Assembly: GCA_020634855.1 (NCBI GenBank) | Contig: JACKAU010000005.1 | Span: forward strand, 1 to 64,000 | Direction: 5' to 3' | DNA from: Anaerolineales bacterium | GTDB lineage: Bacteria; Chloroflexota; Anaerolineae; 4572-78; J111 | Length of the DNA stretch: 64,000 nucleotides | In this document: positions 43,008-53,285 of the stretch, in pieces | Layout: the number at the start of each line of letters is the position of its first letter | Position numbering within the stretch: the stretch's first letter is position 1 | The notes under the pieces: generated by a model | What the model was told of the DNA's origin: nothing | The model's database searches: none | The model's input: only the letters and a program-made list of their open reading frames with translations | Position numbers and translations under genes: made by a program

Positions 43008-45056
43008 TCAGGGTGAGTGGGCGCAACGAATACCGATATTACTGGTGGATATGGTGGGATCGTACCCCATGCGGAAGGCAGTACGCACGCCGTTTTCACC
43101 AGAAGACAACCCGCCCCCGCGCACTGTGCGTTTGGTGCTCGGTATTTGGTTGGCTGGGTTTTCCTCCAGTGAGCTTGCGTGGTAATCGCTGAAGTACCAA
43201 TCGGCCACCCACTCCCCAACGTTGCCGGCCATATTATAGACTCCATAAGGGCTGGCTCCATCGGGATAGCTGACTGCCGGCTTCGTATCACCCTCCTTGC
43301 TCAAGAAATTCAACAATTTATCATTAGGTGTTTGTTTCCCCCAAGGATAAGTGCGCCCATCCGTTCCCCGCGCGGCCTTTTCCCATTCCGCTTCGGTGGG
43401 TAACCGCGCGCCCCGCCAATCACAGTAGGTCTTTGCTTTTTCCCAATCAACGTAAATCACCGGATAGTCATCGAAGTCCCTATTATTGTAGTAACGAGGT
43501 CTGGTTTTTGAAGCAGTGTTACCGGGCGGTTTACACCCACCATCATCAACACAGGCCTCGTATTGAGCATTGGTTACCTCATGTTGATCAATATAAAACG
43601 TATCTAACGTGACGGTATGCTGCGGTTCTTCATTTTCAGACCAACTGCGTTGGCACTCATCCTCGCTGCCAATACGGAGTTCTTGGCACTCGGCTAGGGC
43701 TACATCGGCGTCGCTGCCCATCTTGAAAGGGCCGGCGGGGATCAAGACCATCGGCGAGTCTTTGGAGTTGGTTATGGTTTCAGGCAGTGAGGACGTATCC
43801 AGCGTACCCGAAGCAGTCATGTTAATAATTGTCCTAGTGATAACCAGTAACAAACAACTAACCATTACGACAGCCCCACTGATCAGCAGCGGATTAAAAG
43901 TGCGGCGCTTCGAGGCTCGCCCGGAGACAGCCGGTCGGGACGGCGAAACGGGTGTGGGCTGGGGAGAGGGCTGCGGTATCGGCTCAGCCTTTTTCTCCGG
44001 CTCTGCTTTGGCCGGTTTGCCAACCTCAATTTTCTTTGCCCTTGTTGCCACAGCCGACACATCGTTTTTCGGGGTCTCAGCCGGGGCCGTTTTCTCTTTG
44101 CCCACCAAAATCTCGGCCGCGGCGCGGGACACGGTGCGGCTGTCATCATTTTCTAAGCGTTCTAGGGCTGTTTTGGCCGCCAGAGCCAAGCCTTTTTCGC
44201 TGCCCCGCAGCAGGTCGCCCAATTCTCGAACGGCGCCTAATCGCACATGCTTAAGGGGGTTTTCCAGCGCCTGCTGCAACGCCGGCGGCAATGTCGGCGG
44301 CCGCCAATGGGGATTGCGGGCAACGACAATTTCGCCCTGCTCGTTAAATGACCATTTGTGGGGCGTCTGCTTGGGCGTCTGACTGATGACCTGAGCGTAG
44401 GCATAATCGTACCACTCGTCCAGCGTTACCCGCCCATCCTGGTCGGTATCGGCCTTGCCGCTGTGCAAGCCGTGGATGAGGTGGCGGGTGAAGATGGAGT
44501 TCAGGCCCTCGCCCGTCACCTGGTCGCCCTCCCAAGCGTATTGGGTCGAGTCGGTGGCGGTCAGCACCACCCGACCGTAACCCGTACCTGCAAAGTTGGG
44601 CGCGGTGCCAACGCTGCTGCCCGGCGCGCCTTTCGCGCCCCGGGCAAACGCTCCGCTGTGGCAGCAATCGAGGATGAGGACCTGTCGTTTGGAGCGACTG
44701 CCGTCCATCTCGTCGGTGATGAAGTTGGCGGAGAGGGCTGTACCGCGCAGCACTTCGTGCTCGGTGTCTTTGAGGGCCAGGAAAAGCCGCCCTCGGTCAT
44801 CGAGTACACCGTGGCCGGAGAAATAGAGTAGCAGCAAATCGTCCGGCTTGCGGCGGGCAAAGAAGTGGGCAATCGCCCGGCGGACTTTGGTCAGCGGTTG
44901 GTTGAGCAGCGTCTCGACTGCCTCAAAACCGCCGATTTGCGGGTCGCGCAACACAGCGGCTAGATCGGCGGCATCCCCACCGGGGGTGACCAAGCGGGCC
45001 AGGGCTGGATCGTCGTATTCGCTGTTGCCAATGATGAGGGCCAGGCGGCGGCTCAT
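43008..45056 (-). CDS. Caspase-like (C14) protease with membrane helix and FGE-sulfatase domain
   Basis: A 682-residue conflict-type effector. The N-terminal caspase/metacaspase domain (1 to about 245) has catalytic His in YFSGHG and Cys in LDCCHSGAF. HEAT-like helices follow (about 255-320), then a low-complexity Pro/Lys linker and one membrane helix (about 392-412). The C-terminal FGE-sulfatase domain (about 435-682) starts MVLIPAGPFKMGSD, continues DQHEVTNAQYEAC and RLPTEAEWEKAARG, and ends GIRCAHSP. Such FGE-like domains usually act as ligand-binding or adaptor modules. It is the second gene after an EACC1-type gene, 64 bases apart, with a shared promoter. Known EACC1 systems are predicted NTP- and caspase-linked immunity. 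Confidence 0.92.
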   Translation of the reverse strand: MSRRLALIIGNSEYDDPALARLVTPGGDAADLAAVLRDPQIGGFEAVETLLNQPLTKVRRAIAHFFARRKPDDLLLLYFSGHGVLDDRGRLFLALKDTEHEVLRGTALSANFITDEMDGSRSKRQVLILDCCHSGAFARGAKGAPGSSVGTAPNFAGTGYGRVVLTATDSTQYAWEGDQVTGEGLNSIFTRHLIHGLHSGKADTDQDGRVTLDEWYDYAYAQVISQTPKQTPHKWSFNEQGEIVVARNPHWRPPTLPPALQQALENPLKHVRLGAVRELGDLLRGSEKGLALAAKTALERLENDDSRTVSRAAAEILVGKEKTAPAETPKNDVSAVATRAKKIEVGKPAKAEPEKKAEPIPQPSPQPTPVSPSRPAVSGRASKRRTFNPLLISGAVVMVSCLLLVITRTIINMTASGTLDTSSLPETITNSKDSPMVLIPAGPFKMGSDADVALAECQELRIGSEDECQRSWSENEEPQHTVTLDTFYIDQHEVTNAQYEACVDDGGCKPPGNTASKTRPRYYNNRDFDDYPVIYVDWEKAKTYCDWRGARLPTEAEWEKAARGTDGRTYPWGKQTPNDKLLNFLSKEGDTKPAVSYPDGASPYGVYNMAGNVGEWVADWYFSDYHASSLEENPANQIPSTKRTVRGGGLSSGENGVRTAFRMGYDPTISTSNIGIRCAHSP

Positions 45057-45120
45057 GCGTCCTCCAAGCGACCGCAGACGGCCGAGCCTAGCTCGGCGGT
45101 CGGTAGTCGGCGGTCAGGTC

Positions 45121-45540
45121 TTACTGATCGGCTTGGTTAGCCAACGTCTGATTGAGTTTCTCAACTAAACTGGTCACTTCATCAGCAGAGATGGTGGTCG
45201 GATCGAATTCGACTTCGACGGCGCGGTCGCCGTGTTGGGTTTTGATTTTGAGGGTACGGTTGGGGTTGCGCAGGGTCCAGGCTTGCAGGTACTCGACCAG
45301 TTTGGGGACAAATGTGGGCAATACGGCAATCGCCAGCGCGCCCATCGTAAAGGCGTCGCCGGCTTTGGCCCCTTCGGGACTCGGCCCGCCGCTGACCGGG
45401 CCGACCGACTCGAGGTCAAGGTCACACAGTTCGCTCAACAGGCGGCGGGTGACCTGATCGAGTTCTTCGGCATCAGTCTCTGTACCCAGGTCGAGGCGCA
45501 GGATGAGGGTGGCAGCTTTAGGGATTGACGGTGTAGTCAT
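45121..45540 (-). CDS. Effector-associated constant component EACC1-like protein
   Basis: A 139-residue protein: an N-terminal ferredoxin-like half (LILRLDLGTETDAEELDQVTRRLLSEL), a hydrophobic stretch (AIAVLPTFVPKLVEYLQAW, about 68-92), and a beta-rich C-terminal half (NRTLKIKTQHGDRAVEVEF) ending in an acidic helix. The pattern fits EACC1, the small constant partner found beside caspase or trypsin effectors in predicted biological-conflict systems. GGGAGA precedes the ATG. It is the first gene of the operon with the caspase. Its role, linking a signal to the effector at the membrane, is inferred from family context. Confidence 0.8.
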   Translation of the reverse strand: MTTPSIPKAATLILRLDLGTETDAEELDQVTRRLLSELCDLDLESVGPVSGGPSPEGAKAGDAFTMGALAIAVLPTFVPKLVEYLQAWTLRNPNRTLKIKTQHGDRAVEVEFDPTTISADEVTSLVEKLNQTLANQADQ

Positions 45541-45612
45541 AACTCACTCTCCCGTGAAAAGTATCGTAGGGCAAGTCAGCGACTTAGCCTACTGTTAATG
45601 CAAGTTGATTTG

Positions 45613-45640
45613 ATTGTACTTTACACCGCTTATTTGTCAA
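45613..45640 (-). promoter_or_regulatory. Promoter of the EACC1–caspase operon
   Basis: Minus strand: TTGACA (45640-45635), 16-bp spacer, TACAAT (45618-45613). Predicted start near 45606, a leader of about 66 bases. Confidence 0.75.
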
Positions 45641-45719
45641 TGGGATATTTAGGTCTTATTTGACGTTGCTCTAAAGATGAAGGAATTGCCTCTTTTTGTG
45701 TTCCGGCCTTGGCGGCGGG

Positions 45720-47741
45720 CTACCCCGTCAATTGCGGCACCTCGACGACCACGCGGGTGCCATGCCCCGGTTCCGACTCGATGCGGTAACGGCCGCCCAC
45801 GGCTTCGGCTCGCTCGGCCATGGTGGGTAAGCCCCAACCTCGCCGGTTGGGGGCTTGGCTGCGGCCCACCGGCTTGAAGCCGCGTCCATCGTCGGCGATG
45901 ACCAACCGCACGAAGCCGTTGTTGGTGTCGATGGTGAGCGTGACCGCGCCGGCCTGGGCGTGTTTGGCCACATTAGTTAAGGCTTCCTGGGTAATTCGAA
46001 ACAGGGCATACTCCATCGGCGCGGCCAGGCGGGGGGTCGGCTCTTGCCCCCTGACCGTGATGGCAAAGTCCACGCGGGAAGCGAACCTTTGCCCATACCA
46101 CGTCAGGGCAGCGATCAAGCCAAAGTCATCCAGCACCGAGGGTGACAATTCGCTCATCAAATCTCGAACCCGTTCGGCCATGTCCTCCACCAGCGCCATT
46201 GAATCGGCCAGCCGGCCCTGGATGAGATCGCGGGTAGGGGCCGACACCGCCGCTAACTGCGCTTGAATAATGTTCAAGTTGAGGTCAAGGCCGGTCAGGT
46301 TTTGGCCCACCTGATCGTGCAGTTCTCGGGCCAGCGCCTGCCGTTCGATTTCCTGAGTTTCAGCCAACCGTCTGGCCAAGGCGCGGAGGTGGTCGGTTTG
46401 TTGTTTGACCTCGCCGAATAGGCGGGCGTTTTCAACAAAGAGGGCCGCCCGGTCGGCTATCTGCTGTAGGAATAACTGGTGGTCGGCGGTGTAGGGTGCT
46501 CCGGGCCGATCACGCGACAGCCCCAGCGTGCCGATGATGCGATCCGGCACTCGCAGCGGCACAATCAACAGGCTATGAATGCCCACCTTCTCCACGAAGG
46601 GCCGGTTTTTGGCCTCGACCGAGGTGGCCATCGTCTCCACCGCTACCTCCGGAATGAGCAGGGGCCGGCCGGTGCGAACCACGCGTCCGGGCAGGGCCGC
46701 ATCGACTCGACTGGGCTGAGAGGTCAATAAGCCAGTGATGTAATCCAACACCATTGGGTCGGGATTATAAAAAGCACACGGGATTAGCCACTGCTCATCA
46801 TCGGATAGGAGGGTCAAAACGCAGGTATCGCCGATCAACTCGGCCGTACGCCGCACGATTTGCTGCCAGACATCCGGCGTGTCCAGGCCACTTTTAGCGA
46901 ATATGTCCGAAATATCGGCTAAAGCTCTGGCCCGATCCCGTTGGTGCAGAATTTCCTGTTCCGCTTGCTTACGGTCGGTGATATCGCGTAACACCGACAG
47001 ATGTAGCCCTGGCACTATATGGGCCATCGCGCGATAATCCACCACAATAGTCGTGCCATCTTTGCGCTGCAGGCGGTACTCGCCGGTCAGGCGGCCGGCG
47101 GCCAGAAACGCTTGCCATTGCTGCTGACCGGCGTCACGATTGACGGCCGGGGTCAGACGCCACAGATCGAGCGTCAGAAACTCTTCCCGGCTGTAACCCA
47201 GCAGGGCGCAAGCGGCCGGGTTCACATCGACGTAACGGGCGTCATCATCGGCCAGTAAGATGCTATCCTGGGCGTGATCGAATAACGCCTGTATGCGCCG
47301 GCGGCACTCGTGCCGATCTTGCTCCAACTGCTTACGCGCCGTGATGTCTTGTAACTCCCACAGCAGACCGGCCAAACGGCCGTCGCCGTCCTCGACCGCC
47401 ATCCCGGTCAGCAGCGCGGTAAAGGCCGGACGCTCGGCGGGCTGCATCCGCACTTCCCAGCTCTGTATGGGGACGGTCCCGTTATCTCGCAGTTGGGTCA
47501 GATAGGTCAGCAAGGTGGGCCGGTCGTCGCCGGCTATAAAACGGACCAATGATTGACCCGTGAGAGAGTCCTCACTTTCATTGAGCAGAGTCATCGCGGC
47601 GGGGTTGATCTGCTGGATCACCCCCCCGGTATCGGTAATCAGGCAGCCATTCGTGTTGAACTGGAACAGCCGCCGGTAAAACCGGTCGCTCATGGCTTGG
47701 ATGGTGTGATGCGTACCCCGTTCTTCTCCGTTGTCGTTCAT
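45720..47741 (-). CDS. Multi-sensor NarL-type histidine kinase (PAS-PAS-GAF-HisKA_3)
   Basis: A 673-residue soluble kinase. Two PAS domains (about 20-140 and 150-270, the second with DVNPAACALLGYSREEF), a GAF domain (about 285-440, ending FLQQIADRAALFVENARLF), a HisKA_3 helix with phosphoacceptor His in RELHDQVGQNLTGL, and HATPase_c with RITQEALTNVAKHAQA, DDGRGF and GLPTMAERAE. ATG 47741 is used; a GTG four codons upstream is possible. It lies 72 bases after the last oligopeptide transporter gene on the same strand, so it may be read from that operon. No response regulator is next to it. Confidence 0.92.
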   Translation of the reverse strand: MNDNGEERGTHHTIQAMSDRFYRRLFQFNTNGCLITDTGGVIQQINPAAMTLLNESEDSLTGQSLVRFIAGDDRPTLLTYLTQLRDNGTVPIQSWEVRMQPAERPAFTALLTGMAVEDGDGRLAGLLWELQDITARKQLEQDRHECRRRIQALFDHAQDSILLADDDARYVDVNPAACALLGYSREEFLTLDLWRLTPAVNRDAGQQQWQAFLAAGRLTGEYRLQRKDGTTIVVDYRAMAHIVPGLHLSVLRDITDRKQAEQEILHQRDRARALADISDIFAKSGLDTPDVWQQIVRRTAELIGDTCVLTLLSDDEQWLIPCAFYNPDPMVLDYITGLLTSQPSRVDAALPGRVVRTGRPLLIPEVAVETMATSVEAKNRPFVEKVGIHSLLIVPLRVPDRIIGTLGLSRDRPGAPYTADHQLFLQQIADRAALFVENARLFGEVKQQTDHLRALARRLAETQEIERQALARELHDQVGQNLTGLDLNLNIIQAQLAAVSAPTRDLIQGRLADSMALVEDMAERVRDLMSELSPSVLDDFGLIAALTWYGQRFASRVDFAITVRGQEPTPRLAAPMEYALFRITQEALTNVAKHAQAGAVTLTIDTNNGFVRLVIADDGRGFKPVGRSQAPNRRGWGLPTMAERAEAVGGRYRIESEPGHGTRVVVEVPQLTG

Positions 47742-47813
47742 CGTTCTAAGCACCCTGATAGGCTTTTCGAGATGGTCATTTTACCAACCATCTCGCCTTA
47801 GAGACAAAAAAAC

Positions 47814-48848
47814 CTACTCCCGCAGGCGGGGATCAAAGGCATCGCGGAGGCCATCGCCGAGGAAGTTGAAAGCAAGGACGGTCAGGGTCAGGGCCACGGC
47901 CGGGGGGATGAGGGCGTAGGGATGAGAGCGCAGGCCCTGGAAGGCTTCGTTGATCATAATGCCCCAACTGGGTGTGGGGGCGTTGACGCCGAGGCCGATG
48001 AAGCTGAGAAAGGCTTCGGTCAGGATGTAGCCGGGAATTTCCAGGGTTTCCTGGACCAGACAGGGGCCTAAGATGTTGGGCAGAATCTGCTTGAAGATAA
48101 TGCGCTGCGGACGCGCCCCAATCGATTGGGCCGCTTCGACAAACTCTTTCTCTTTAATCGACAGGGTCTGGCCGCGGGCGATACGGGCCATACTCAGCCA
48201 ACTCAGGGCGCCCAGAATGACAAAGATGAAAAACAGCCCCCCCATGGCCTGGTCGATATCGACCAGGTAGGAGACCAGACCCGTCGCCTCGTTGCTGCGA
48301 TCCAACGATTTGAAGTACACCTGAACCAGAATGACCACAATCAGCAGCGGCAGCCCGTATAGAAAATCGACAATACGCATCATGAGGTCATCGGCCCGCC
48401 CGCCTAAATAGCCGGCGACGATGCCGTAGGTGACGCCAACGACCAGGCTGACGGTGCCGGCCACCAGGGCCACCGCCATCGAAACCCGAGTGCCGTACAG
48501 CGTCCGGGTCCACAGGTCGCGGCCCAGGTTATCGGCGCCCAGCCAGTAGACAAAGCCTTCCAGGCTGGGGTTTTTGGACTCCGTGCCGGGTCGGGCGTTG
48601 TTGTCTTGCAGGACTTGCTTGGCATACGGCGGCTGGTTGGGTCCCAGCGCATCATTAAACCCTTGCAAGGCATAGGCATTGAAATAGTCGGCGAAGATGG
48701 CTAAAAAAATGAGAAGGATGATAAATATACCGCTGGCGACAGCGACTTTATTTTTGAGTAGTTGGCGGAACGCATCGCCCAGCGGGCTGCGTTCGCGTCG
48801 ATCCAGGTCGGTTGTGGGTGAGGCGGCTTTCTGAGTGGCAGCGGCCAT
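47814..48848 (-). CDS. Oligopeptide ABC transporter permease (DppC/OppC type)
   Basis: A 344-residue membrane protein. A cytoplasmic N-terminal segment is followed by a first membrane helix (VASGIFIILLIFLAIFADYF), a periplasmic loop with LGADNLGRDLWTRTLYGTRV typical of OppC/DppC, then five more helices. The EAA coupling motif is EAAQSIGARPQRIIFKQILPN. It pairs with the DppB-type permease upstream. ATTTCTCC on the plus strand gives GGAGAAAT before the ATG. A palindromic element separates it from that permease gene. Confidence 0.95.
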   Translation of the reverse strand: MAAATQKAASPTTDLDRRERSPLGDAFRQLLKNKVAVASGIFIILLIFLAIFADYFNAYALQGFNDALGPNQPPYAKQVLQDNNARPGTESKNPSLEGFVYWLGADNLGRDLWTRTLYGTRVSMAVALVAGTVSLVVGVTYGIVAGYLGGRADDLMMRIVDFLYGLPLLIVVILVQVYFKSLDRSNEATGLVSYLVDIDQAMGGLFFIFVILGALSWLSMARIARGQTLSIKEKEFVEAAQSIGARPQRIIFKQILPNILGPCLVQETLEIPGYILTEAFLSFIGLGVNAPTPSWGIMINEAFQGLRSHPYALIPPAVALTLTVLAFNFLGDGLRDAFDPRLRE

Positions 48849-48871
48849 AGATTTCTCCTCCGAAAGGAACT

Positions 48872-48936
48872 AGGGCGTAAGGCGTAGGGAGTAGGGGGAC
48901 TACAGCTTACTTCCTACGCCTTACGCCTTACTCCCT
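48872..48936. repeat. Palindromic element, GCGTAAGGCGTAGGGAGTA family, copy 2
   Basis: The left arm (48872-48898) and right arm (48911-48936, TTCCTACGCCTTACGCC...) are inverted copies. Related to 27418-27473. It sits between the two permease genes. Confidence 0.8.
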
Positions 48937-48946
48937 GGTCATAAGT

Positions 48947-50017
48947 TTAACTATACTGAATACGTGGGTCCAGCCAGGCGTAGACAATATCAACCACCAG
49001 GTTGGCCAGCACCAACAACACGGCAAAAATCAAGCTCACGCTGGTGATGACGGGGTAATCGCGGCTGCTGATGCTGGTGACGAAATATTTGCCCATGCCG
49101 GGAATGCCAAAGATTTGCTCAACCACAAAGGTACCGGTCACCAGAATGACCAATAACGGGCCTAAGACGGTGATGACCGGGATCAGGCTGTTTTTGAGGG
49201 CATGGACCAGCATCACCGAGCGTTCACGCAGCCCTTTGGATCGGGCCGTGCGAATGTAATCTTCACGGATAACTTGCAGCAGGCTGGCCCGCGTTAGCCG
49301 GGCGATAGAGGCCGAGAAGGCCGTACCCAGGGTAAAGGCCGGCAAAATGGCGTGCGACCAAAATTCCCAGGTAAAAAAGTTGGTGGGAAATAGGCCCAAG
49401 ATAAAGGGCGGTTTCGCCCCCCAGGTGGCCACTTGAAACCAGCCCAGGGTAAGCGGAAAGAGCCAGATCAGCAATGGCCCTAACACCAGGTTGGGAATCG
49501 ACAGCCCCAGCACGGCCACAAAGCTGCTGGAGTAATCGAGCCAGGTGTTTTGGCGCAGGGCCGATAGAATACCGGCCGGAATGCCGATGACGATAGCCAA
49601 GGCCAGCGCGATCATGCCCAACTGAAAGGAAATCGGTAAGGACTCGGCCACTAAATCGTTGACCGTGCGGCCGCGCTGTTTCATAGCCATGCCCAAGTCG
49701 CCGCGAATCAGCCCTTGAGAAATACCGGCATCGGCGGTCGCCTGGACGGCGTCGCAGCCGGGTAGGAAGGCCAGCCCCGTACAGATGCCGGCAGTGATGT
49801 CATCGCCCAGCACGTAGGATGAGAACTGCCAACCTAACGGCCAATCCAGATGGTGGCGGCGCTCGAGGTTGGCGGTGACAGCTTTGGGCAGGCTTTTATC
49901 ACCGGCAAAATCGAACGGCCCGCCGGGAATGGCCCGCATCAGGGCGAAAATGACAAAGGTCAACAACAGAATAACCGGAATTGATGAGAGCAAACGACGA
50001 ATGATATAAACGAACAT
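48947..50017 (-). CDS. Oligopeptide ABC transporter permease (DppB/OppB type)
   Basis: A 356-residue protein beginning FVYIIRRLLSSIPVILLLTFV, the typical DppB opening with RxxPGGPF (RAIPGGPFDF). It has six membrane helices, a large periplasmic insert after helix 1 containing cysteines (ITAGICTGLAFLPGCDAVQ), and the coupling motif YIRTARSKGLRERSVMLVHALKN. It forms the channel with the OppC-type subunit. It is preceded by a palindromic element and the first binding-protein gene. Confidence 0.95.
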   Translation of the reverse strand: MFVYIIRRLLSSIPVILLLTFVIFALMRAIPGGPFDFAGDKSLPKAVTANLERRHHLDWPLGWQFSSYVLGDDITAGICTGLAFLPGCDAVQATADAGISQGLIRGDLGMAMKQRGRTVNDLVAESLPISFQLGMIALALAIVIGIPAGILSALRQNTWLDYSSSFVAVLGLSIPNLVLGPLLIWLFPLTLGWFQVATWGAKPPFILGLFPTNFFTWEFWSHAILPAFTLGTAFSASIARLTRASLLQVIREDYIRTARSKGLRERSVMLVHALKNSLIPVITVLGPLLVILVTGTFVVEQIFGIPGMGKYFVTSISSRDYPVITSVSLIFAVLLVLANLVVDIVYAWLDPRIQYS

Positions 50018-50081
50018 GGGCTTTTAACCTGACCTGATTGTTTTTGAGTTTGAGTTGCCGGCTATGCATCCCCCCGGGGCT

Positions 50082-50179
50082 AGACCTGGCAGGTTTACGA
50101 AGACGATGTCTCACACAAGCCGTAAGCCAATCGGATAAGTATATAGGCCCAACAGTGCCTTGTAAAACTTGTCAGGTCT
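50082..50179. repeat. Palindromic element, ACCTGNCAGGTTT family, copy 2
   Basis: Arms AGACCTGGCAGGTTT (50082) and AAAACTTGTCAGGTCT (to 50179). It lies between the binding-protein gene and the DppB-type gene. Confidence 0.8.
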
Positions 50180-50283
50180 TCAACGCGGCAACTTGATGAT
50201 AAAAGCGACGCAGCCGCATACGGGCTACGTCGCTTATGATGACTTGCGGTCTCACTGCGACGGCAGCGAGGCTATAGGGCCGG

Positions 50284-52116
50284 CTACTTTAAAGCCGCCC
50301 GCTGAGCATCGACATCAATGCGCCATTCGGCAATTGGATCGCCAGAAACCGGGCTAAGGACCGGCGTAACCCACGGCTTGAACATACGGATGGAGGTGTA
50401 GTAGTAGATCGGGGCGATAACGACATTGTCATCGACCAGCAGTTTTTCCGCTTCGGCATACATTTCCTTACGCTTGTCCGAATCGGTTTCAAAAGCGGCG
50501 TCCAGGACCAGGGCGTCGAAATCGTCGTTAAAGAATTTGGCATAGTTCTGGGCGCTCTTGGAGTTAAAGACCTCGTTAAGCCAGTTGTTGGCATCCGGGT
50601 AGTCGGTACACCAGCCTAAGCGATAGATGTTCGGTTTGTTTTCATCCGGAGCCGTTGGATCCAACGTATCCATATAAACGGCCCATTCCTGATTCTCGAT
50701 GGTGATTTGGGCTTTGGGGAAGGCTTCTTGCCACATGGCTTGAACGGCCTGGGCAATTTGGGCGTGCGACTCAGCCGTATTGTGGCCCAAGACCACTTCC
50801 AGTCCTTCACCTTCAGGGTAACCGGCATCGGCTACCAGCGCCTGGGCTTCGGCGACACGGTCGCCATAATCGGTCAGTAACTCAGCCCCAATCTCCTTGT
50901 TGTCGGCCACATTGCCAAAAATCCCAGGGGATACAAAGGAGTGGGCCGGTAATTGTTCGCCTTTCAGGACATTGTCGATCAAGCTTTGGCGATCAATGAC
51001 CAGGGAAAAGGCTCTACGAATATCAGGATTGTCAAAGGGAGCCTTGGACGTCACAAAGCCATAGTAGTAGGTACAGGTTTTGGGGGCAATGAAAAGTTCC
51101 TGGCTTAATTCCGGATCGGCTTTAATGCGGTCCATATCGGGCAGCGGCGGACCCCAGCCCGGATCAGACCCCATTACGTCGACTTCATTGCTCTCGTATA
51201 AGGCCATTTCGGTGGAGGCTTCGGGAATGATCGGCCCCCCGTAGACTTCAATTTGCACGTCATCGGCATTGATCCACAACGGGTTCTTTTCAAGATAGAT
51301 GGAAGCGCCATAATTCCGTTCCAACAAGGTGTATGGCCCATCGGTAATAATGTTACCGGGTTCAACCCACTTATCGCCAAACTCTTCGATCGCTTCTTGG
51401 GGCAGCGGATAGGCGGTTGACAACGCGGCAATCGAGGGGAAGAAAGCCGCCGGGGCTTCAAGGGTAAAGACCACAGTGGTGTCGTCGGGCGCTTCAACGC
51501 CAACATTGGCCAGCAGTTCTTCCATATCGGCGGTTTCCGGATCGGCGGTATTGGCCGCTTCGGCCCCTTTGATGTAGTAGAGGACGTAAGCATAGTCCGA
51601 GGCGGTAGCGGGGTCAACAGCGCGCTTGACCGCGTAAACCACATCGCCGGCTACCACCGGGCGAATCGCTTCATACTCGCCATCAGCATTACGGCGAACC
51701 CAGTTGACGTCGTCGCGCATCTTAAAGGTCCATTGCAGACCGTCTTCGGAGACGCTCCATTCGGTGGCTAAATTGGGCACCACATTCGCATCCTGATCAA
51801 ATTTGGTTAAACCCATAAACATCTGGCGGACAAAGAAGTTAGAGGTGGTATCGGTTACCAGCGCGGGGTCAAGGGTAGGCGGATCGCTGCCGACGGTGGC
51901 GCGCAGGGTAACTCGATCAAACGGATCGCCGATCACGCCTGAGCCGGATGATTCAGCCACCGGTTCTTCGGCGGCAGCTTCGTCGGCCGGGGCGTCGGCC
52001 GCAGCTTCTTCTTGGCTCTCTTCGGCGGGCGCCGGTTGTGGCGCCGCGCCGCCACAGGCCGCCAACAGGCCGGCCAGGGTTAAAATAGTAAATAGTAATA
52101 TTATTCTCTTGAACAT
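50284..52116 (-). CDS. Oligopeptide-binding lipoprotein (SBP_bac_5), first
   Basis: A 610-residue extracytoplasmic lipoprotein with lipobox LLAAC (Cys about 21), an Ala/Glu/Pro-rich tether to about residue 65, and the SBP_bac_5 fold: DPPTLDPALVTDTTSNFFV, PDIRRAFSLVIDRQ, and a late YRLGWCTDYPDANNWL. It delivers peptides or similar ligands to the OppB/OppC channel. Length (about 545 residues of mature fold) is normal. It is encoded between OppF and OppB, with palindromic elements on both sides. Ligand specificity unknown. Confidence 0.94.
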   Translation of the reverse strand: MFKRIILLFTILTLAGLLAACGGAAPQPAPAEESQEEAAADAPADEAAAEEPVAESSGSGVIGDPFDRVTLRATVGSDPPTLDPALVTDTTSNFFVRQMFMGLTKFDQDANVVPNLATEWSVSEDGLQWTFKMRDDVNWVRRNADGEYEAIRPVVAGDVVYAVKRAVDPATASDYAYVLYYIKGAEAANTADPETADMEELLANVGVEAPDDTTVVFTLEAPAAFFPSIAALSTAYPLPQEAIEEFGDKWVEPGNIITDGPYTLLERNYGASIYLEKNPLWINADDVQIEVYGGPIIPEASTEMALYESNEVDVMGSDPGWGPPLPDMDRIKADPELSQELFIAPKTCTYYYGFVTSKAPFDNPDIRRAFSLVIDRQSLIDNVLKGEQLPAHSFVSPGIFGNVADNKEIGAELLTDYGDRVAEAQALVADAGYPEGEGLEVVLGHNTAESHAQIAQAVQAMWQEAFPKAQITIENQEWAVYMDTLDPTAPDENKPNIYRLGWCTDYPDANNWLNEVFNSKSAQNYAKFFNDDFDALVLDAAFETDSDKRKEMYAEAEKLLVDDNVVIAPIYYYTSIRMFKPWVTPVLSPVSGDPIAEWRIDVDAQRAALK

Positions 52117-52223
52117 ACCTAGAAACTCCTCCTTAGTTTGATTAAAAAACTTAAATACACATTAGTTATATATGATTGTCCGTTACATACCCTTCAATGT
52201 CATGGCGTTTAGGCTGGCGAAGC

Positions 52224-52320
52224 AGACCTGCCAGGTTTTACAAGACACGGGTGGGCGTAAATAAAGGGCCAATTGGGTCAGACCATACGCCAAACGATTC
52301 TTTGGAAACCTGTCAGGACT
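52224..52320. repeat. Palindromic element, ACCTGNCAGGTTTT family, copy 3
   Basis: Arms AGACCTGCCAGGTTTT (52224) and GGAAACCTGTCAGGACT (to 52320). It lies between the oppF-type gene and the binding-protein gene. Confidence 0.8.
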
Positions 52321-52334
52321 TGACTGCACGACAT

Positions 52335-53281
<947 letters not shown>

Positions 53282-53285
<4 letters not shown>

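Noticed and set aside
43008..43150. FGE/C-type-lectin-like C-terminus as the variable region of a diversity-generating retroelement
   Set aside because: No reverse transcriptase, no accessory gene and no near-identical template repeat with adenine changes is visible nearby.
42697..43185. 162-residue plus-strand protein
   Set aside because: It is the translation of three palindromic elements and the antisense of the caspase gene end.
43609..44382. 257-residue plus-strand frame antisense to the caspase gene
   Set aside because: The minus-strand frame has full caspase and FGE motifs, a promoter and a ribosome site; the plus frame is low-complexity shadow sequence.
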